Assembly (NCBI GenBank): GCA_963847595.1 | Contig: CAWKAJ010000002.1 | Span: 1 to 64,000 of the forward strand | DNA: 64,000 nucleotides | Origin: JACWAE01 sp963847595 | GTDB taxonomy: Bacteria; Chloroflexota; Dehalococcoidia; SZUA-161 | Direction of reading: 5' to 3' | In this document: positions 34,467-43,074 of the stretch, piece after piece | How the letters are laid out: each line of letters starts with the position of its first letter | How positions within the stretch are numbered: position 1 is the stretch's first letter | Position numbers and translations under genes: made by a program | The notes under the pieces: model-generated | Databases searched by the model: none | What the model was told of the DNA's origin: nothing | The model's input: only the letters and a program-made list of their open reading frames with translations

Positions 34467-35324
34467 ATGGCAATCAAGAAAGTCGGTGTAGTAGGCTGCG
34501 GCATCATGGGTGGAGGCATCGCCCAGGTCTGCGCTCAATCGGGCTACCACGTTACGGTGTCGGAGATTAACGATGACCTATTGAACAAGGGCTTGAAGGT
34601 TATCAAGGGCAATCTTGCCAAGAGCGTGGAGAAGGGCAAGCTGTCGAAAGAGGAAGAGGCGGCCATCGTGGGCCGGCTCAAGGGTACCACAAGAGTCGAG
34701 GACTTCGGCGATTGCGACCTGGTGATCGAAGCTGCCACAGAGAATATGAATTTAAAGAAGAAGATTTTCGGCGACCTCGACAGAGTATGCGCCCCCAATG
34801 CGGTTATGGGCACCAATACTTCGTGCCTCTGTGTGACCGAGGTAGCGATGGCGACCAAGAGACCGGACAAGGTAATCGGGACTCACTTCTTCAACCCTGT
34901 GCCCGTGATGAAGCTGCTTGAGATCGTGACTACTATTGTATCCAGCGAGGAGAGCCTCAACACGGTGAAGGTCTTCGGTCAATCGCTGGGCAAGGTAATC
35001 GTCATAGCCAAAGATACGCCCGCTTTCATAGCAAACCGCATTGCGGTGCCCATGTTCATAGAGGCGATGAAAGTGTACGAGGCGGGACTGGCTACGAAGG
35101 AAGACATAGACAATGCCATGGTTCACGGCTACAACCACCCCATGGGACCTCTGGCGCTGGCTGACCTGGTGGGGCTGGATACACTCCTCTATGTATATGA
35201 GTCAATGTACGCTGAGTTCAAGGACCCCAGGTGGGCACCTCCGCTGCTGCTGAAGCGAATGGTTACAGCAGGTCAACTGGGACGGAAGTCCGGGAAAGGG
35301 TTCTACGACTACACCAAGAAGTAA
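34467..35324 (+). CDS. hbd: 3-hydroxybutyryl-CoA dehydrogenase
   Basis: The enzyme interconverts 3-hydroxyacyl-CoA and 3-oxoacyl-CoA with NAD. The Rossmann motif VGVVGCGIMGGGIAQVCAQSG, the acidic residue after the second strand in VSEIN, the catalytic region GTNTSCLCVTEVA and IGTHFFNPVPVMKLLEIV are complete. So is the C-terminal dimer domain (GYNHPMGPLALADLVGLDT), in 285 residues. AAGGAG lies seven bases before the ATG. It stands alone behind its own promoter, far from the second paralogue at 53832. The chain-length preference is not visible. Confidence 0.92.
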   Translation: MAIKKVGVVGCGIMGGGIAQVCAQSGYHVTVSEINDDLLNKGLKVIKGNLAKSVEKGKLSKEEEAAIVGRLKGTTRVEDFGDCDLVIEAATENMNLKKKIFGDLDRVCAPNAVMGTNTSCLCVTEVAMATKRPDKVIGTHFFNPVPVMKLLEIVTTIVSSEESLNTVKVFGQSLGKVIVIAKDTPAFIANRIAVPMFIEAMKVYEAGLATKEDIDNAMVHGYNHPMGPLALADLVGLDTLLYVYESMYAEFKDPRWAPPLLLKRMVTAGQLGRKSGKGFYDYTKK

Positions 35325-35393
35325 GCCGGTATTTAGTTGACATAACATTATACGGGGCTTGAGAATAGCTTCAAAGCGTGCTGCCGGTGTGGT

Positions 35394-35558
35394 CTAGGTG
35401 CCGCGTTTCTTGTAGTCCTTGCAGGAAGTGGCGTTGGGACGCGCCGGATTGTGGCAGGCGCTGCGCCAGTCCCATTTACAGCTATCGCAGAGTATTACGT
35501 TCATACCCAGCGCATGTTTGATTCTTATCTTGAGCCGGTCACTCCAGTTGGGTCTCAT
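35394..35558 (-). CDS. Small cysteine-rich protein, 54 aa
   Basis: The minus-strand ATG at 35558 opens 54 codons ending at TAG. The product has a CDSC pair followed by single cysteines in RSACHNP and TSCKDYKKR, a likely four-cysteine metal site, with a basic N-terminal helix (DRLKIRIKHALGM). The ribosome binding site is weak (AAAGAGAGCCAAT). It is convergent with the upstream dehydrogenase gene. The spaced cysteines and the open frame argue for a real gene; I do not recognise the family. Confidence 0.55.
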   Translation of the reverse strand: MRPNWSDRLKIRIKHALGMNVILCDSCKWDWRSACHNPARPNATSCKDYKKRGT

Positions 35559-35719
35559 ATTGGCTCTCTTTCTTCCGTTTTAGATTTTGTATCCTAGTTT
35601 AATTGTACTATCAGAGGAGCCGTACTACAATATTTTGTGCAAATCCTAAACTCGAAATCCGAAATCATAAACAAATTCAAGGTTCAAATCGTTTAGAATT
35701 TATCACCAGGAGGTGACGG

Positions 35720-35917
35720 ATGCCGATAGTCAAGATCGGGATGTGGACAGGCAGGACTCATGCTCAAAAGGCGGAACTGGCCCGGGTGATTACCGAGGCC
35801 ATGGTAACCATAGCCCACACCACGCCTGAGGCGACTGTAATTATCTTTGAGGACGTCGCAAAAGAGAACTGGGCTACCGGCGGCGTCCTGGCCTCTGATA
35901 CCAAACCCAAGAAGTGA
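35720..35917 (+). CDS. 4-oxalocrotonate tautomerase family protein
   Basis: This is a 65-residue protein with the catalytic Pro directly after the start Met (MPIVKIGMWTGRTHAQK), the key family feature, since the N-terminal amine is the general base. The TPEATVIIFEDVAKENWATGG end is typical. AGGAGGTGACGG precedes the ATG. Members act as homohexamers on 2-hydroxymuconate or related enols; the real substrate here is unknown. The gene stands alone before the long gene-free stretch. Confidence 0.9.
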   Translation: MPIVKIGMWTGRTHAQKAELARVITEAMVTIAHTTPEATVIIFEDVAKENWATGGVLASDTKPKK

Positions 35918-36931
35918 CCGAGGGAATCAAACCCGCGAAGCCCCTTGGTTCGAAAATAGGGCGGTGAAAACGCTGGCGGGTACTTTTCTACGTCCGCGGG
36001 CATACCTCAGCTAAGTTTTTACCCCTTTCGGGGTTTTCAATTTTCGAGGACAGCTTTTACAAGCCTATGGTCGCACTATATATATTATGTAGTGTTGGCA
36101 GCTTCGATTTTTGCAGGGTTTTGCTGGCATAATTCATGTGGACTTTTGGATACATTCGGAATGAGTTTATGTTGCTGCCCCGAAAACCTGAAGGTCGGTT
36201 TTGAGGTGTCAGCGTTTTACGCAATGTGCCGGCGGTTACAAAATCGCTGTGTTTTGATTATGGGGAAAACCGGTGCTATTTTTTAAGGGGTGGTTAAGGT
36301 GGGCTGTCAAGAAGAAAATGTCGCTCCCTGGAAAATCGGCACCGGAAAAGCCGAAATCTTGGCTCTGTGGGCTTTTGGGTCGCTACGGTTGAAGCCACAG
36401 CGAACCTGCGAGGCCCTAGAATTGAAATCTAGGCGTCTGTGGGTTAAAACCTGAGTAAATGTATGGATGAAGCAGCCAGGCTAAGAGGCTGGGCATGTTT
36501 TCCAGGTGGGCGGTGTGGATTTTGGTGGTAGGTCGGTTTTCGGACAAAACCTTTGCTGGCGTCGGGGTTAAAACACCTCGACATAATTAAGTACGGGTCT
36601 TGGCCATTAATAGGATGTGGGTTTCTGGGCGTGTTGATCCGATTAGTTGTTGTGAGATTTTTTCATCAGCATTTTTTGATTTAATGCGTGTTGATGGGGC
36701 ATGCGGTTATGCTGAACATTTTGCTTCGATAAAAAGCCTTATGTAACATTATGTAAAGTTACTGAATAATAGAGGGTTAAGAGGGTGAGGTAGAAATAGA
36801 ATCCAGTGGTCCGGTGGTTGAGCATGGCATGAGAGGGCATTACAGGAGTTGCTTATAGAGAAGGTGGCTGGGTTTCGCTAGATGATGCTTTGTAAAAGCC
36901 TATCGAAAATACCGCAATGTGCGCTCTCCTT
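35918..36931. other. 1 kb gene-free, hairpin-rich, GT-skewed stretch (possible structured RNA)
   Basis: No ORF with a credible start and ribosome binding site is present on either strand. The plus strand is clearly richer in G and T than in A and C from about 36100 to 36700. Many short stems occur: ACCCC-TTTC-GGGGT near 36020-36034, CGAAAACC with GGTTTTG near 36181, CCTAGA with TCTAGG near 36414-36432, CAGCC with GGCTG near 36473, GGTTTT with AAAACC near 36534, and TCGGGG with CCTCGA near 36563. This could be a long structured RNA or a decayed element. I match it to no RNA family I know. Confidence 0.4.
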
Positions 36932-38482
36932 TTATTGTGGATGCGGTTCGGAACTTTCTGATTGTGTATCAAATAGATATACATTGATGAAGGCGAAATG
37001 CTTCTCCAGTACGAGCGAATCGTTCCCATAACGCGTGAACAAGTCTCCCTTGATTGGAGCATTGTACGTTGAGGCATATTGCATTAGAACAAGCCATATC
37101 CTGTGCATACTGGCAACCGAGGAGCCGTTTTGAACTACTACGTCTGACTGCACAATGATACTCGGGTCTCCCTTATAGTAGTAATCGAAAGGGAGTTTGT
37201 ATCCATCAGGGTAGATCACAATGGCGTCACCGGGTTTCGTGTTACTCTCAATGAGTTGGACTGCTTGTCTCCATTGTTCCGTGTTGGGAACCGTATAGTA
37301 ACGATGCAAACTCGGCAAGGCAAGTAAAGAGATCACCCCGACCACGACCATAGCCGCCATCGGCACTTTTACTCGCTTTAAATAGGCGCTCATGACTAAA
37401 CCTGCGTTGTCAACGCCCCGCGCTACAAGGAGACACAAAGCCGGTGCTATCCCGCTCAAATACCTGTCCCAGAATATGGGTCTGACAGCGAAAGAAATAA
37501 CCAGGGACGCAACTAGGGTAAAAAGGAACCAGATCAGCAACAAGGCTGTTCTAGGCTCCCTAACCACGCTTTTGGCAACAACTTCTGTTGTCGTCTGAAC
37601 ACCTTTGCCCTGGGATGCGCGGCGCCTGTAGACCGTAAACCCGATAACACCGACTATGGACATGACAAAAGCCAGTATAAATACACCTGCGACTGATATC
37701 GAATCGAGAGCGCTCATCACAATCTGGAATGTCGGTTTTGGTATCCAACTAATTCCCTGTATCCCACCGCTCAGGACACTCGTCATAAATACGTATACCC
37801 AAGGTGAGAAAGCGATTGCCGCGACGACAAGTGATGCCCAAAATGCGGTCTGTGCTTTGGCATAAGTCTTCCTGTACAAAAGGAAGAAAAGCACTTGAGA
37901 CGCAACTATGAAAACCGCGTATATATGCGTGTAAAGAAGAAGTGTAGTCGCCAGCGAGTAAAACAAGATCAGTGCTCTATTAGGCCTGGCCGCCTTAATA
38001 ATCCTTACGAAGAAGAGAAACGAGAGTATGCTGAGCGCCATAAACAAGCTATAGGGCCTATCATCCTGCGAAATCCAGATAGCGAAGGTGGAAATTGCTA
38101 GCAGAAATGATGCTACTAGCCCGGTCGTGCGGTTAAAAAGTTCCTTTCCCACGAAGTACAGAAGCGCTACACCGATAATCCCCAGACAAGCTGATAGCGA
38201 GCGCACCCCCGCTTCACTATGGCCGAAGCCGAGCATCCAATAATGCAGCAATAGGTAGTACAAAGGCGGGTGGGTATCGGTGTGTATGGTTATCCACAAA
38301 ATCTTAGAGACATTCTGGCTAGATGCCCATACTTGGTAAGCTTCGTCATACCAGAGGCTCTCGCTGCCCAAGCCAACAAATCGTAGGACGGCTGCCAAGC
38401 AAATAATGGCCACAACGACCCAAGGCAATTTCTTTGCTCTCGCCAAAGCACTTCTGTTGACACGCCACTGGTTAAACATCAT
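36932..38482 (-). CDS. Membrane glycosyltransferase, family GT39/ArnT-like
   Basis: This 516-residue integral membrane protein has an N-terminal hydrophobic segment (LPWVVVAIICLAAVLRFVGL), then the acidic motif SLWYDEAYQVW in the first outer loop, and HTDTHPPLYYLLLHYWMLGFG. About ten further hydrophobic spans follow, and a C-terminal soluble part of about 110 residues. This is the layout of polyprenyl-phosphate-sugar dependent transferases that modify lipid or protein on the outer face. The acceptor cannot be read from sequence. It is monocistronic, between a gene-free region and a divergent repeat-containing gap. Confidence 0.85.
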   Translation of the reverse strand: MMFNQWRVNRSALARAKKLPWVVVAIICLAAVLRFVGLGSESLWYDEAYQVWASSQNVSKILWITIHTDTHPPLYYLLLHYWMLGFGHSEAGVRSLSACLGIIGVALLYFVGKELFNRTTGLVASFLLAISTFAIWISQDDRPYSLFMALSILSFLFFVRIIKAARPNRALILFYSLATTLLLYTHIYAVFIVASQVLFFLLYRKTYAKAQTAFWASLVVAAIAFSPWVYVFMTSVLSGGIQGISWIPKPTFQIVMSALDSISVAGVFILAFVMSIVGVIGFTVYRRRASQGKGVQTTTEVVAKSVVREPRTALLLIWFLFTLVASLVISFAVRPIFWDRYLSGIAPALCLLVARGVDNAGLVMSAYLKRVKVPMAAMVVVGVISLLALPSLHRYYTVPNTEQWRQAVQLIESNTKPGDAIVIYPDGYKLPFDYYYKGDPSIIVQSDVVVQNGSSVASMHRIWLVLMQYASTYNAPIKGDLFTRYGNDSLVLEKHFAFINVYLFDTQSESSEPHPQ

Positions 38483-38780
38483 AGCCTGCGATGAAATTTG
38501 TAGCGCCAGCCTCTAGTCAATTCGCTGAATTTTGGCACATTATAAGTACCATGAGCGAAAACAGCAAGCGTTTCTGGAGCACATTTCAGCCAATTTTGAG
38601 GTCGCTGAGATCGGTAGTCCTGACATTTACGCTCGTTGTTGCTATGATATAACAGAATTTTGGTCAATCTAACCCATGAGATGGGATTGGAAGATTAACA
38701 TAAGGTTTTTCACGGCCCTACCCATTTACAAAGGTGGGAGAGGGGAGAGGTCACCTCGCCGCTACGTAATCCGTGCAGAG

Positions 38781-40391
38781 CTACTTTGCTGGAAGGCTGG
38801 CGGCATGTTTGCCGGCACGCCGACCGGAGAATATGCAGTCGGCAATGGAGATGCCGCTGGCAAAGTAACCATTGCTACAGACTCCCACGGCATTACGTCC
38901 CACGGCATAGAGACCATCGACGGATGAGCCGTCACTGCGCAGTATCTGGCCAGTCTTCTCGTTCACAGTAAGACCACCCAGCGTAAGCGAGGCGGTGGGT
39001 ATCCCGCTCTTGGACTTGAGGGAGCAATCAACGGCATAGAAAGGCGGCGTGTCCTGAGGCACAAAGCGCTTCTCGGTCTTGCCCAAGGGGTCGGGTTCGT
39101 GCTTACTGGCAATGGCATTGTACTGGGACATGGTCTGTTCCAGAGCCTCCGGAGACAACTTGATCTTGGCTGCAAGCTTCTGGAACGATTTGGCCTTCTT
39201 GCGGGTAAGGCGCAGCATGGGTATCATGGTTAGCTTCTGGAACGCGGCACACTGCTCGCCTATCTTGCTCACCGCTTCTTTGTAGGTCTTGCTGTCAAAA
39301 ATCAGGTAAGCATCGCCGCCACTGGCCACGACATAGTCTCCTTGCTTCCCCCCATACAGGTCTTCGCTACAAATGCGCTGGGCCTTTTTGTCGACCAGTA
39401 CTCCCTGCATCAGCGCCTCGGGAGGCACATAGAACCGCCAGGCGCTCATATTGTCCATGTGCGCCGTAACTCCGCCGGCGCTCACTCCCAAACGGATGCC
39501 CGCACCGTTATCACCGTAGGTGCCCAAAGGCAGACAGTTCAGGTAAATGGGAGCACACTCCTTGACCATCTGCTTGTTGAAGATGAAGCCTCCAGCCGCC
39601 AGAATGACAGCCTTGCGAGCCCGCGCGCGATAGGGCTTCGCTCTCAGCCTGATGATAAGCTTATCTATGTCGTGGAGCAGTGTTGCCAGGGGAGGCGCGT
39701 AGGTATTCGCCTTGGCATTGATATAGGAGATGGCACCGTGCAGACGCGCTACAGGGCCAGGCGATATAGACAGGCCTTCGACACCTATCACGCGCCCATC
39801 ATCACCCAAGACCAGCCGCTCCACACGGGTCTGGCAACGCACCTGGATTCCCTGTTTGCGCACAGCCTTTTCCAGGGCATGGAAGAGGGTGAGGCCGGAG
39901 ATGCCTTTGCCCCGGGCACGATGACCGCGCGGTGCTGGCTTGGCGTTCGCCTTGTAGCGGCTGTGGTTTTCGTTGCCGGAGAAGTATATGTAGTATTTAT
40001 CGGTAGGATAGGAAGTCTTGAAGGGACACATTGAACCCTCGAAAGGGACTCCTGCCTGTTCCAGCCAGGCAATCATCCCCGGAGACTGTTCGCAGAAAAG
40101 ACGCAGCGTCTCGTCGGTAACGGCGTCACCCACCTCCTGCTTCAGATAACGATACATCTCCTCCGGTGTATCTTCGTATCCGGCAGCTTTCTGATACGGT
40201 GTACCGCCACCTGCATAGACGATGCCGCCGCTGGCTGCTGTGGCTCCACCACCATGAAAGCGGTCCAGTACCAACACTGAGGCTCCTTGCTGAGCCGCCT
40301 CCAGGGCTGCAGCCGCTCCAGATGCACCAAATCCAACTACGATGACATCAACTTCAGCATCCCACTTGCGAGCCTTATCCTTTTCAGCCAT
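38781..40391 (-). CDS. FAD-dependent oxidoreductase (fumarate reductase / 3-ketosteroid dehydrogenase-like)
   Basis: The dinucleotide-binding start VDVIVVGFGASGAAAALEAA, the acidic strand end VLVLDRFHGGG and ATAASGGIVYAGGGT place it in the FAD_binding_2 group. So does the C-terminal GLYAVGRNAVGVCSNGYFASG block. This group includes fumarate reductases and 3-ketosteroid dehydrogenases. The active-site arginine set of fumarate reductases is not obvious, so an alkene or enone substrate is possible. I start at ATG 40391 (536 residues); a longer frame to 40442 adds 17 unlikely residues. There is no signal peptide. It stands alone, with a palindromic repeat upstream. Confidence 0.82.
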   Translation of the reverse strand: MAEKDKARKWDAEVDVIVVGFGASGAAAALEAAQQGASVLVLDRFHGGGATAASGGIVYAGGGTPYQKAAGYEDTPEEMYRYLKQEVGDAVTDETLRLFCEQSPGMIAWLEQAGVPFEGSMCPFKTSYPTDKYYIYFSGNENHSRYKANAKPAPRGHRARGKGISGLTLFHALEKAVRKQGIQVRCQTRVERLVLGDDGRVIGVEGLSISPGPVARLHGAISYINAKANTYAPPLATLLHDIDKLIIRLRAKPYRARARKAVILAAGGFIFNKQMVKECAPIYLNCLPLGTYGDNGAGIRLGVSAGGVTAHMDNMSAWRFYVPPEALMQGVLVDKKAQRICSEDLYGGKQGDYVVASGGDAYLIFDSKTYKEAVSKIGEQCAAFQKLTMIPMLRLTRKKAKSFQKLAAKIKLSPEALEQTMSQYNAIASKHEPDPLGKTEKRFVPQDTPPFYAVDCSLKSKSGIPTASLTLGGLTVNEKTGQILRSDGSSVDGLYAVGRNAVGVCSNGYFASGISIADCIFSGRRAGKHAASLPAK

Positions 40392-40483
40392 GTTATGCAC
40401 ACTCTCCTTTTTTCTCCCGGAGAAATCCTGCGGAGGTTTCAACGAGGCGCATGATAGCAGCAGGCTGACGGATAGTCAACCTG

Positions 40484-40511
40484 CAAGGGCGGGTTGGGAA
40501 ACCCGCCCTTG
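40484..40511. repeat. Palindrome of a dispersed repeat
   Basis: CAAGGGCGGGTT pairs with AAACCCGCCCTTG around a tiny loop. The following GTTTGGGCAGACACATGGGT looks like the rest of a dispersed repeat unit. Confidence 0.5.
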
Positions 40512-40556
40512 TTTGGGCAGACACATGGGTCGGCCCCTACGTAATCCCCCCTGCAA

Positions 40557-40588
40557 AAAGGCCTCTCTTTTACTAAAGAGAGGCCTTT
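40557..40588 (-). terminator. Rho-independent terminator of ssrA
   Basis: A perfect 14-bp stem (AAAGGCCTCTCTTT) with a four-base loop lies nine bases after the 3' end of tmRNA. On the minus strand the second arm ends in a run of five T. Confidence 0.9.
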
Positions 40589-40596
40589 AAGATTTC

Positions 40597-40951
40597 TGGT
40601 GGAGACGGGGGAGAGTCGAACTCCCCGTCCAGAAGAGCCCGCCCAGAGTATCTACAAGCTTAGTCGGCTTTTTGTTCTCGCTCCGCTGTTAGTCCGCCGA
40701 CCGATTTCAACGGAGCCAGTCGATTGTTTCTTAAGCGACCCTTACCGACATCGGGGCCGCAGCACCTCGACATTTCGGCGCCCAATCCTCAACCCATCGA
40801 GGGGAGGTCAAGGTGGGCGTAGCTGCCAGTATTAGGCAGCTAGGGCGTATTCTCTTTCGCCAGTTACTTTTCTGCCACCTGTTTTACGAGTGAGATGACA
40901 CCTCGGCTTGCAACTCCGAACCGCAACTCCCCTGTCGAACCACACGTCCCC
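40597..40951 (-). ncRNA. ssrA: Transfer-messenger RNA (tmRNA)
   Basis: The 5' end GGGGACGTGTGGTTCGACAG and the 3' end with a TTCGACTC T-loop and encoded ACCA form the tRNA-like half. Together they bracket about 355 bases. On the minus strand the internal reading frame at 40861-40832 reads GGC GAA AGA GAA TAC GCC CTA GCT GCC TAA, giving the tag GEREYALAA. The resume codon GGC is inferred from the tag pattern. The tag ends in ALAA, recognised by ClpXP-type proteases. smpB lies 171 bp upstream on the same strand, so both partners of trans-translation are together. Confidence 0.95.
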
Positions 40952-41122
40952 AAATGAATAAACACTAAATCCGAATTTCGAAATCCGAGATTAGGGATGC
41001 CCGACAGACTGGAGCTTCACCCTCATCCTTCGGCCAGCTCAGGACTGGCTCTAACCTCTCCCGTCCAGGGAGAGGAATCAATAGTCTTCTCTACCCTTGA
41101 GGGAGATAGAGTAAGGGAATTG

Positions 41123-41596
41123 CTAGCGCTTTTTGGCTTTGGGGCCTTGCTTGAACGCTCGTTGCATCTGGCGCTGGTCGTCCCGCTGGGCTATGGCCTC
41201 GCGTTTGTCGTATTGCTTCTTGCCCCGGCCCAGACCCAGCTCTACCTTCGCTATTCCGTTTTTAAGGTACAGTTTGAGGGGCACCAAGGTGTAGCCCTTT
41301 CTCTCTATCTCGCTGCTGAAGTCCGCGATCTCTCTCTGGTGCAGCAGAAGCTTGCGCGGCCTGGTGGGCTCGTGATTGTACCGGTTTCCGCCGGGATACT
41401 GGGAAATGTGAGCATTCACCAGCCACATCTCACCTTTATCCGCTCTGGCGTAGGAATCTTTGAGGTTGACTCTGCCTCCCCGGATGGACTTGATCTCAGT
41501 GCCGGTGAGGACCAGGCCGGCCTCAACAGTATCCTCGATATGGTAATCGTGATACGCCTTGCGGTTGACGGTGATTATCTTCTGATTCGCTGCCAT
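41123..41596 (-). CDS. smpB: SsrA-binding protein SmpB
   Basis: SmpB binds tmRNA and brings it to stalled ribosomes. The OB-fold motifs NRKAYHDYHIEDTVEAGLVL, GTEIKSIRGGRVNLKDSYA and HEPTRPRKLLLH are present. So is the basic tail that mimics codon pairing (KKQYDKREAIAQRDDQRQM), in 157 residues. No Shine-Dalgarno precedes the ATG. Instead a TTGACA-17-TATAAG promoter ends only five bases before the ATG, so the transcript is predicted to begin at or within a base or two of the start codon. Confidence 0.95.
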   Translation of the reverse strand: MAANQKIITVNRKAYHDYHIEDTVEAGLVLTGTEIKSIRGGRVNLKDSYARADKGEMWLVNAHISQYPGGNRYNHEPTRPRKLLLHQREIADFSSEIERKGYTLVPLKLYLKNGIAKVELGLGRGKKQYDKREAIAQRDDQRQMQRAFKQGPKAKKR

Positions 41597-41601
41597 ATAT
41601 T

Positions 41602-41630
41602 CTTATACCACAATATGTAAGTTATGTCAA
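41602..41630 (-). promoter_or_regulatory. Promoter abutting the smpB start codon
   Basis: On the minus strand TTGACA (41630-41625), exactly 17 bases, TATAAG (41607-41602), then five bases and the ATG at 41596. The +1 would fall on or next to the A of ATG. Confidence 0.65.
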
Positions 41631-41654
41631 GAAGAAAGGCGCTGTGAGCGCATC

Positions 41655-41746
41655 AATCCCCTAAATCCCCCAATCTTGGGGGATTTAGAAACTGGGGGGT
41701 ACCCCCAGACCGCCTAGCAAAGGGGCTTTGCCCCTCTGCACTCTCC
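41655..41746. repeat. Dispersed repeat family A, copy 1
   Basis: A 90-base unit rich in short palindromes: CCCCCAATCTTGGGGG, GGGGGGTACCCCC and AGGGGC-TTT-GCCCCT, ending CTCTGCACTCTCC. Two further copies lie at 44569-44663 and 44704-44797 and a related piece near 48504-48607. Confidence 0.85.
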
Positions 41747-41773
41747 AGATGATGCGGAATATGAGGGGCGAGG

Positions 41774-41804
41774 CGCCTCTGGCGCCTCGCCCCTAGAAGT
41801 TGCA
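41774..41804 (-). terminator. Strong inverted repeat after the thiolase gene
   Basis: AGGGGCGAGGCGCC and GGCGCCTCGCCCCT form a perfect 14-bp stem with a three-base loop, about 35 bases after the thiolase stop. No T-run follows on the minus strand. Confidence 0.5.
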
Positions 41805-41838
41805 TTTTGCAGTTCAGGTTTTGAACTTGCCTCAGACT

Positions 41839-43032
41839 CTAGTCTCGGGCGCCGACGATGACCATGCCGGAGATGCCGCCGCCAGGAATGCCGCCGTAGT
41901 TCTGGGAGACGCCAATGCGGGCGTTATTTATCTGGCGGGCGCCTGCTTTGCCGCGAAGCTGGAGCCACGATTCAAAGACCATCCTCAGTCCGGTAGCGCC
42001 TATGGGGTGGCCGAAGCACTTCAAGCCTCCGTCGGAGTTCACGGCTATTTCTCCTTCGATGTTGAATGTGCCGGCCTCGATGTCCTGCTTGTATTTGCCT
42101 CTCTGGGTGAAGCCCAGGTCTTCGCAGATTACGGCCTCGGTGATGGTGAAGCAGTCGTGTACTTCGGCAACGTCGATCTCCTTGCGCGGGTTCTTGATGC
42201 CAGCCTCTTCGTATGCCATCTTGCCGGATCGCACAATGGCCTCGATGTGGACGTAGTCGTAATCGCTGGGGATGACGCCGAACGTTCCGCCGTCGGCGCA
42301 GACGCCGAAGCCCTTGACCAGGAGATAGTCATCCCTGATACGCTTGGCGATCTCAGGTGTGGTGATAATGGCTGCTGCCGAGCCGTCGCTGACGCCGCAG
42401 CAGTCGAAAAGCCCTAAAGGCCAGGCAATCATGGGGGCATTGACAGCTTGGTCTATGGTTATCTCGCGCTGGAAGTGAGCCCTAGGGTTGAGGCTGCCGT
42501 TATGGTGGTTCTTCACCGCAATCATGGCCAGCATGCGCTTGCCCTCCTGCGGGGTCAAGCCATAGACGTGGAAATACCTGGTAGCGGTCAGGGCGAACCT
42601 GGCGGGCGCTATTAAGGGCGCCCAGACCCAGCTTCCGAATTGTCCCTCGCCGCCCATCTGGGTGACGCCGGCGGCGCCGGTGTCCTTGAGCTTCTCCACC
42701 CCACAGGCAAGCGCGATGTCATATATGCCGGCGGCCACGGCATAAGAAGCGTTTCGGAAGGCCTCGATGCCGGTGGCGCAGTAGTTTTCTACTCTGGTAA
42801 CGGGTATATAGTCGGTCTTCAAGGCACGGGCAAGTTTGCAGCCGCTATAGCCGGTCTCAGCGCCCTGGATTCCCAGCCATGCGGCTTTGATCTCTTTGAG
42901 GTCCATCTTGGCGTCTTCCAAAGCTGCATAGCAGGACTCCACAATGAGATCCTGGTCGCTCATGTGAAACTGCTCTCCGAACCGGGTACAGCCCATGCCC
43001 ACTACAGCTACTCTATCTCTAATGCCAGGCAT
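41839..43032 (-). CDS. Thiolase-like acetyl-CoA acetyltransferase (SCP2/archaeal type)
   Basis: This 397-residue protein of the thiolase superfamily, SCP-x or archaeal-thiolase branch, has the nucleophilic cysteine in VENYCATGIEAF (C85), an HDCF motif in EVHDCFTITEA and the GHPIGATGLRM block. An active enzyme is therefore expected. It would join or cleave acyl-CoA units. It follows an HMG-CoA-synthase-like/DUF35 fusion gene by 42 bp on the same strand. In archaea, thiolase, HMG-CoA synthase and a DUF35 protein form one channelling complex, so the two genes here probably encode a similar assembly. The substrate is unknown. Confidence 0.85.
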   Translation of the reverse strand: MPGIRDRVAVVGMGCTRFGEQFHMSDQDLIVESCYAALEDAKMDLKEIKAAWLGIQGAETGYSGCKLARALKTDYIPVTRVENYCATGIEAFRNASYAVAAGIYDIALACGVEKLKDTGAAGVTQMGGEGQFGSWVWAPLIAPARFALTATRYFHVYGLTPQEGKRMLAMIAVKNHHNGSLNPRAHFQREITIDQAVNAPMIAWPLGLFDCCGVSDGSAAAIITTPEIAKRIRDDYLLVKGFGVCADGGTFGVIPSDYDYVHIEAIVRSGKMAYEEAGIKNPRKEIDVAEVHDCFTITEAVICEDLGFTQRGKYKQDIEAGTFNIEGEIAVNSDGGLKCFGHPIGATGLRMVFESWLQLRGKAGARQINNARIGVSQNYGGIPGGGISGMVIVGARD

Positions 43033-43074
43033 TCTATTTTTCCTCCTTAATCATATGTCTGACAGAATATTGGC

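Noticed and set aside
36092..36286. 64-residue plus frame in the gene-free stretch
   Set aside because: No Shine-Dalgarno, cysteine-rich by chance and no relation to any family I know; hairpins run through it.
35918..36931. CRISPR array suspected from recurring GTTTT/AAAAC words
   Set aside because: The words are irregularly spaced and differ in length and sequence; there is no constant repeat-spacer pattern and no cas gene in the window.
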